From Planctomycetaceae bacterium (lineage in GTDB: Bacteria > Planctomycetota > Planctomycetia > Pirellulales > Pirellulaceae): a DNA stretch of 10,308 bases. Shown in pieces: positions 5,876 to 10,308 of this stretch. Location: contig SXHS01000323.1 of assembly GCA_005773145.1 (NCBI GenBank), forward strand, positions 1 to 10,308, written 5' to 3'. Within the stretch, counting starts at the first letter, position 1, and each line of letters opens with the position of its first letter. Below the pieces are notes generated by a model. The model made no database searches. It saw nothing but the letters and a program-made list of their open reading frames with translations, and was not told the DNA's origin. The translations under genes and the position numbers were made by a program.

Positions 5876-6673
5876 CTATTGTGTTGCTGCGAGCACGGTC
5901 TCGAACTCACCGAAAATCGCCTGCAATCCCCGGCGCACCACGAGGAAATCGCTGGTCAGGCTGAACAACCGGCAATCCAAATCGCGGCACTGCCGGGCAT
6001 GCTCGGCGTTGCGGACCTGCGCTCCCCAGAATTTGTTCTTTGCGGAAGCGGCACAGGATACCCGTCGCAGGGCGTCGATGCACTTCGGATGAAGTGGTTC
6101 GCCGGCCACTCCCAGCGCGCACGCCAGGTCGCCGGTGCCGACAAACAGACCATCGATCCCCTCCAACTCCGCGATGGCCTCAACCGTTTGCAGCGCGGCT
6201 TCGGTTTCAATCTGTATCACGGTGCAGACTCGACGGTTGGCACCACGCGTGTGTTCGGCCGGAGTCACTTGCCCGTAACGCGCCTCCCAATTTCCGGCGA
6301 AGAGTCCCCGTTCACCTTGCGGTGGATAGTGCGTCCATTGCGCGATCTGCCGCGCCTGCGCAGGGTCGCGAACCTGGGCGGCCATAAGGCCGCTGGCTCC
6401 CAATTCGAAGGGTCGCATGGCGGTCGCGTAGTCGGTAGGGGCAATGCGGACCCAGGCGTCCAGGGCACAAGCGCGTGACGCCCGCAACAGGTGGGCCAGA
6501 TCGGCGTACGAAATGGCCGCGTGCTCCTGATCGAACCAGACGCCATCCGTGCCCCCCTCGAGGGCGATGATTTCCACCAGGTTGGCGTTGGCCAACGGCC
6601 CGATCGATAGCGTTCGCACGGTCTGACCGCTGTTCAACTTTTCCTGCAACGTTGGTATAGGCTGCGTCGCCAT
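5876..6673 (-). CDS. HpcH/HpaI-type aldolase
   Basis: 265 residues, the normal length of class II, metal-dependent HpcH/HpaI aldolases, which cleave 2-keto-3-deoxy or 4-hydroxy-2-oxo acids to pyruvate and an aldehyde. Visible: DGVWFDQEHAAIS with catalytic-type His51, WVRIAPTDY with Arg76, ELGASGLMAAQVRDPAQAR, YPPQGERGL, QIETEAAL with metal ligand Glu156, and IDGLFVGTGDLACALG with metal ligand Asp182 in the position of the usual GPxDL. All key residues are present. It lies between the two amidohydrolases (51 bp after one, 27 bp before the other), which suggests that it cleaves a keto-acid product from the same pathway. No Shine-Dalgarno sequence is evident before ATG 6673. The N-terminal MATQPIPTLQEKL fits a typical start. 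Confidence 0.9.
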   Translation of the reverse strand: MATQPIPTLQEKLNSGQTVRTLSIGPLANANLVEIIALEGGTDGVWFDQEHAAISYADLAHLLRASRACALDAWVRIAPTDYATAMRPFELGASGLMAAQVRDPAQARQIAQWTHYPPQGERGLFAGNWEARYGQVTPAEHTRGANRRVCTVIQIETEAALQTVEAIAELEGIDGLFVGTGDLACALGVAGEPLHPKCIDALRRVSCAASAKNKFWGAQVRNAEHARQCRDLDCRLFSLTSDFLVVRRGLQAIFGEFETVLAATQ

Positions 6674-6724
6674 TATTTCAAGAGGTGTGTCGAAAGATCC
6701 GATTCAAGCAGTTTTTCACCGGAG

Positions 6725-7858
6725 TTACTTCACACCGAGCAAAGTGGCCGCGTTGTTCCAAAAGATGTCTTCTACGGCCCCGTCGCCGAGCCGCTCCGAC
6801 CAGCAGGCCCATTTGATGGAGCGGAGGTGCTCCAGGCCCAGGAGCACCGGTTTGAAACTTAACTGGGTGGCATTCCAGACAGGGGTCTCCTGATCGACAA
6901 AGAAAAACGAATCGGCTGCTGCCACGCTGCGACCTCGTGAATGGCTGACGGGCAGATCGCTGCCGTACATCAATCGCTTGTGGCCCAGGATACGAATGAT
7001 CGCCTGGTGTGCTAACGGTTCGCAATTGGCGCTGGTGTCGAAGTACAGGTTTTCCAGCCCCTTCAAGTGTGATAGCCCTTCCAGGTTGTGCGCCGGCTGA
7101 AACCCGCGGGCGGAGTGAGCCAGGATCAATCGCATGTTGGGATAAGTTTCGCAATAGCGGCGGATCCAACAAATGTTGTCCGGATCGGCCACCGCGCGGC
7201 TACGGACCATGTGCAACGTGATGACCCAGCCCTCGTCGTCGGCCACCTTCACCAACGACTCTGGAAGAAAGTCGGGGATGCTTGCCTCCCAAGTGGGCGT
7301 GATCGGGGCGAACGTGTGGTAGCACTTCAGTCCATGCAGGCCCAGTCGCCGTACTTCCTGGCGGACCCATTCAGGATCATCGCCGGGCCGCACGAAAAAA
7401 TCACCACGGTACGACCCAGGGTCGCGGGCCACCTGTTCCGCCACCCAAGCATTTCCCCGGGCGACACTCGCGGGCTTGTCGACCGACGCATATCCAATAA
7501 AGAGCGCCCCAAGCCGTCTACCTGGATGCAGGTCCTCCATCAATCGCACGTACTGATCGAAGCCTACCGAGCCTTCCACATCCGGCACGCGCCAGGGAAC
7601 GTCCTCGCCAATCCAGACGTGGCAATGCGCATCGAAAATTTTGTCGGGAACGAAAGCAGCCAGCTCCCGCTCGAAAAATTCTCGATCAGCGGCGCGATCG
7701 GTACCCGAGGCTGGCACGGCAGGGGAATTGACCATGGGTTTGGTATTGTCAATAGTGTTTGGATCGGGCAGACATTCAACACGAGTCGATGGACGCAGGA
7801 GGGATGGTTTTGGCTCATGAACCGACTGCATGGCCACGTCAATGGGCCAGCAGGGCAT
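6725..7858 (-). CDS. amidohydrolase-2 family metal-dependent hydrolase
   Basis: 377 residues from ATG 7858. The TIM-barrel domain begins at FDAHCHVW (metal-binding His78 and His80), continues with GLHGLKCYHTF (173-183), VITLHMVRSR (His216), LILAHSARGF (His248), YFDTSAN (272-278) and LMYGSDLPVSH (Asp301), and ends IFWNNAATLLGVK. This is the PF04909 pattern, whose members hydrolyse or decarboxylate small carboxylated compounds. The start is uncertain: ATG 7858 overlaps the ceramidase-like gene by 20 bp and has no good ribosome site, and the first 70 residues are low in conservation. ATG at 7735 (MVNSPAVPAS) is an alternative, preceded by an AT-richer patch with a small palindrome, TATTGTCAATA (7744-7754). 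The substrate is unknown; operon context links it to the aldolase downstream. Confidence 0.85.
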   Translation of the reverse strand: MPCWPIDVAMQSVHEPKPSLLRPSTRVECLPDPNTIDNTKPMVNSPAVPASGTDRAADREFFERELAAFVPDKIFDAHCHVWIGEDVPWRVPDVEGSVGFDQYVRLMEDLHPGRRLGALFIGYASVDKPASVARGNAWVAEQVARDPGSYRGDFFVRPGDDPEWVRQEVRRLGLHGLKCYHTFAPITPTWEASIPDFLPESLVKVADDEGWVITLHMVRSRAVADPDNICWIRRYCETYPNMRLILAHSARGFQPAHNLEGLSHLKGLENLYFDTSANCEPLAHQAIIRILGHKRLMYGSDLPVSHSRGRSVAAADSFFFVDQETPVWNATQLSFKPVLLGLEHLRSIKWACWSERLGDGAVEDIFWNNAATLLGVK

Positions 7859-9260
7859 TCGCCGCTGTTTTGATCCGTTGCACGGCGCCCTTGGCCAAGG
7901 CGAGGCGGAAACCGTCGAGGTAGGCTATTGTCCAGAACGAGTCGGTTTCGTAGCCGCCGCGGTCGATTTCGGCATCGTCGCCAATATACCCGAACAGGCC
8001 ATTGGTGTCGCCGCAGATCAAGGTGTGGGCAAAGGGGGAGCGTTGGCGGATGTCCCGCCCCGTCGCGGTAAAATTCTCGCCGGGCGAGAGAAACGCCGCA
8101 ACGTCGCCGATGCGAAGGACGCCCGGAGTGATCGGGAGCGACGTTCGCACGGGTTCTCCCGCTGCCAGGATCCGCAACCCTTCCTCCAGATACTGAATCT
8201 GCATGTTGACGATTGCGGTTTTCTGCTCGACATTGAAAAACTCAGGTATGTTGATGCCGCAGAACCAGCAGGCTTGGGGATCGTTTGGCAGTTCATCGAG
8301 GAAGGCCTGGCGGCCGGCGATGGCTGATTCCAACTCCGTCCTCGTGTACATGGGGCGACAAGGCAGCTCGATTGTTTGCCAGCGCAGCGCGAGTGGCTCG
8401 CAACGCACCGGCACCAGAAAGGGGATCGCCTCCACCGCCGCGGCGCCCAGTCTGTCGCCGCTGCGCCGGGCTTGAGCCGGCGTGCCAAAGATGTGATGGC
8501 AATTCACGTCGCCGCACATGCCTTGCACAAACATCGCCGGGACCCCGTCCAGCGCATCCTCAATGTGCCGTCGCGCGGTGCCTACCCAATCAGGAGAAAT
8601 CCACCCCCCGTTGATCATCGTCGCCGGATGGCAGCAAAAGTTAAAAATCGCTCCCAGCGGCTTGCCTGACAAATCATCAAATCGCAGCAAACCAATCGTG
8701 GGATCGAAAAATTTGCCCCCCTGCAGGCCTTCAGCATGGTGCCGGCTGAACTTGACGCCGCCGCTGGGCATGGGAAAACGGGTGTTGTAGCTGATCGAAT
8801 CGCAGTAACCGCGGCCGGCCCAGACGCGGGTCGGTTGCAGCCGTTCCAAAGCCGCCCGGCCACCGTCAATGAATAGCTTCATCAGCCGGCGGCGCTCCTC
8901 GTCGGCATACGTTCGGTCGTGCGCGACGACGTCGGTGATTGAACAACCCGTCAGCCGAGAGCCCGGCACGGCGCCGCTACTGTGCGTTTGGCTCGTGGAC
9001 CAGATGATCTGGTCACGCGTCATCCCCAACGCCTGGGCGACCTCGTCGCGCAGGGCATTGGTCTCAGGGACCGGATCGCCGACCAGATCCGTGCCATACC
9101 AGAGCACGCGCGTTCCTTCATGCTCCAGGGCAATGCAACGAGACATCAGCGGCAGGTCCAACTCTCGCATCGATGGCGTCGTGCCCCAGGCACCAAACTC
9201 AGGATGGAAGCGCGGAGTTATGTCGAACCCAGCCACACCAGCTCGCAAGCCACGGGTCAT
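7839..9260 (-). CDS. neutral/alkaline ceramidase-like hydrolase with altered nucleophile loop
   Basis: 473 residues from ATG 9260. That start is preferred to ATG 9299 because GGAGG (9270-9274) sits 9 bases ahead, and the family motif AGVAGFDITP begins at once after it. Similarity is to the N-terminal domain of neutral ceramidases (PF04734): STSQTHSSGAVPG (His93), FNFCCHPATMINGG (His211), FLSPGENFTATG (Glu395) and NGLFGYIGDD (Tyr425) match the zinc ligands of the family. The loop that normally carries the nucleophilic Ser (GDxSPN) reads QGMCGDVNCHH (246-256), with Asn253 where Ser is expected. No signal peptide is visible, unlike secreted ceramidases, and the C-terminal Ig-like domain is missing. 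True ceramidase activity is therefore doubtful; a different amide or ester hydrolase is more likely. The start lies 1 base after the preceding stop, so translation is probably coupled. Confidence 0.85.
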   Translation of the reverse strand: MTRGLRAGVAGFDITPRFHPEFGAWGTTPSMRELDLPLMSRCIALEHEGTRVLWYGTDLVGDPVPETNALRDEVAQALGMTRDQIIWSTSQTHSSGAVPGSRLTGCSITDVVAHDRTYADEERRRLMKLFIDGGRAALERLQPTRVWAGRGYCDSISYNTRFPMPSGGVKFSRHHAEGLQGGKFFDPTIGLLRFDDLSGKPLGAIFNFCCHPATMINGGWISPDWVGTARRHIEDALDGVPAMFVQGMCGDVNCHHIFGTPAQARRSGDRLGAAAVEAIPFLVPVRCEPLALRWQTIELPCRPMYTRTELESAIAGRQAFLDELPNDPQACWFCGINIPEFFNVEQKTAIVNMQIQYLEEGLRILAAGEPVRTSLPITPGVLRIGDVAAFLSPGENFTATGRDIRQRSPFAHTLICGDTNGLFGYIGDDAEIDRGGYETDSFWTIAYLDGFRLALAKGAVQRIKTAANALLAH

Positions 9261-9261
9261 T

Positions 9262-10308
9262 TTAAACACCCTCCACAGTTGATTGAGCTTCCGAAACAAA
9301 GTCGCTCGCTACGCGATCCCAGTTGCACGTGTCACAGGTGGCCACGCCCGGTTCATCCGCTGAATAATCCTCGAATTTCTCCCAGGGGGGCAGATCATTG
9401 GCGGCACAGCGATGATGGCCCCGGATCACGCCGCGATAAGCCGGACAATCCGCGGCCGGGCGTTCGCTCGGCGAAAAGCCAGCAGGCGCCGCGGTCAACT
9501 GTTGGCAAGCCGCCAGCAGTTTCCGCCAGAGGCTGACGTCCGGGCGGCTTTTCCATGCGACTGCCATCCGCGCGGTCTTGGCTTCGGCGTCGGCGGCCGG
9601 GTCATAGCGATTACCTCTCGGCCGCAGCACCAGGCACCAGGGGTCGTCCTCCGTCACCGTCCACAAAAAAGCGCCTAGTTCTCGGGCACGCAGCGCATGG
9701 CACGTGGCCATGCCAATCTTCGCGCTGCGAATTAAATTGCATTCCTGCAACGCCTGATGGAGCAACTGCGGATAGCGGTACTGAATCCGTCGCCCGCTTG
9801 TGGTGTACGTGGCATGGCGCCGGGGCGCATCGACGGCTGACAGGTACGGCACGTTGCGTGCGTCTTCCACCGCATGGAAGTTGGTGAGGCTCTGAACACC
9901 CACACCCAGCAACAGCGCCAGCCCGTCACGTTCCATGAGCCGAAAGAACGGAGACTCGCGGCCACAGGGGGTCCGGCTTTGGCAGTGACCTTCCAGCAGG
10001 AACATCGCGTCGCCGCCAAGGCCCACCCATGTGTGCGTGGGATGACAACTGCGCAAGGCGCCGGGTTGTTCGCGCAGGGCCTCGCCAATCGCCCCTGTGT
10101 AGCCGCGCTCTCGGCTGGGGCAAAGCGGCTGCGGGCAGACGGCCTGACATTCGCGCATGCCGTAATAGTCAGAGCGGATCGCATCGCGAAACGAAGGCAC
10201 AATCACTGCGCCGCCGTCACCTGCCGCCGCTACGAGCGCTGCCACAACCGTTGCAGCCCCTCCCTGCACGCGCCCAAACGCCGAAAGCGATGCGTGAACC
10301 ATGAGATG
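9262..10308 (-). CDS. AAC(3)-family acetyltransferase-like protein (5' end outside window)
   Basis: The frame is open to the right edge. The internal ATG at 10302 gives 346 residues, but family members have about 30 residues before the HASLSAFG strand, so the true start lies beyond the window. Family hallmarks (numbered from ATG 10302): VHASLSAFGRVQGGAATVV (2-20), GAIGEALREQPGALRS (70-85), HPTHTWVGLGGDA (87-99), TPCGRESPFFRLM (111-123), LLLGVGVQSLTNFHAVE (130-146) with His143 and Glu146 at the catalytic region. This is the aminoglycoside N3-acetyltransferase fold; many relatives, such as YokD-like proteins, have no proven drug substrate. The C-terminal 90 or so residues extend beyond the usual end of the family and are Cys-rich (CPAYRG, HHRC, TCDTCNW). 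Lead gene of the visible operon; a resistance role should not be assumed. Confidence 0.85.
   Translation of the reverse strand, partial: HLMVHASLSAFGRVQGGAATVVAALVAAAGDGGAVIVPSFRDAIRSDYYGMRECQAVCPQPLCPSRERGYTGAIGEALREQPGALRSCHPTHTWVGLGGDAMFLLEGHCQSRTPCGRESPFFRLMERDGLALLLGVGVQSLTNFHAVEDARNVPYLSAVDAPRRHATYTTSGRRIQYRYPQLLHQALQECNLIRSAKIGMATCHALRARELGAFLWTVTEDDPWCLVLRPRGNRYDPAADAEAKTARMAVAWKSRPDVSLWRKLLAACQQLTAAPAGFSPSERPAADCPAYRGVIRGHHRCAANDLPPWEKFEDYSADEPGVATCDTCNWDRVASDFVSEAQSTVEGV
9270..9274 (-). promoter_or_regulatory. ribosome binding site that selects the ceramidase-like start
   Basis: GGAGG on the minus strand, 9 bases before ATG 9260 and inside the end of the AAC(3)-like gene. It decides between the two possible in-frame starts, 9260 and 9299, in favour of the shorter. 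Confidence 0.7.

Noticed and set aside
1..10308. CRISPR arrays, tRNA or rRNA genes
   Set aside because: No regularly spaced repeats longer than two units, and no tRNA- or rRNA-like sequence was seen on either strand by eye.
9262..10308. Aminoglycoside resistance gene
   Set aside because: Only the family fold is supported; operon context and the C-terminal extension point to another role.

Overview
The window looks like a GC-rich chromosome segment from a planctomycete or a close relative. This rests on gene content rather than a marker gene: a ricT/PSP1-type protein, a ceramidase-like hydrolase, GxxExxxxY-protein remnants with their usual repeat-rich flanks, and an IS91-associated type of tyrosine recombinase. 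Every gene I can support lies on the minus strand, so transcription runs from high to low coordinates.

Right half (about 4610-10308): five closely packed minus-strand genes that look like one operon. In order of transcription they are an AAC(3)-family acetyltransferase-like protein (its 5' end is outside the window), a neutral ceramidase-like hydrolase, an amidohydrolase-2 family hydrolase, an HpcH/HpaI-type aldolase, and a metal-dependent amidohydrolase of the imidazolonepropionase/Xaa-Pro dipeptidase-like type. Junctions range from a 20 bp overlap to a 51 bp gap. Together they suggest hydrolysis of an amide or acyl compound followed by retro-aldol cleavage of the product. No transporter, regulator or substrate-defining gene is visible, so the pathway is unknown.

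Middle (about 3595-4609): about 1 kb with no intact gene. It holds remnants of two different GxxExxxxY genes (one with an internal out-of-frame deletion, one reduced to its N-terminus), an 86 bp imperfect palindrome, one copy of a dispersed short repeat, and a hairpin-plus-conserved-tail repeat next to a tandem 27 bp repeat.

Left of that (2057-3594): a macro-domain protein gene followed 26 bp later by an ornithine cyclodeaminase/mu-crystallin family gene, each with a good ribosome binding site. The pair is bracketed by two direct copies of the hairpin-tail repeat (770-844 and 3678-3762).

Far left: a gene-free stretch (1387-2056) with a MITE-like element that has long terminal inverted repeats, related to the copy at 4439-4570. 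Next comes a truncated tyrosine recombinase remnant that keeps only the core-binding domain, and finally the start of a ricT/yaaT (PSP1) homologue that runs off the left edge. The left and middle parts form an accessory, repeat-rich region between the housekeeping-like ricT gene and the catabolic operon.
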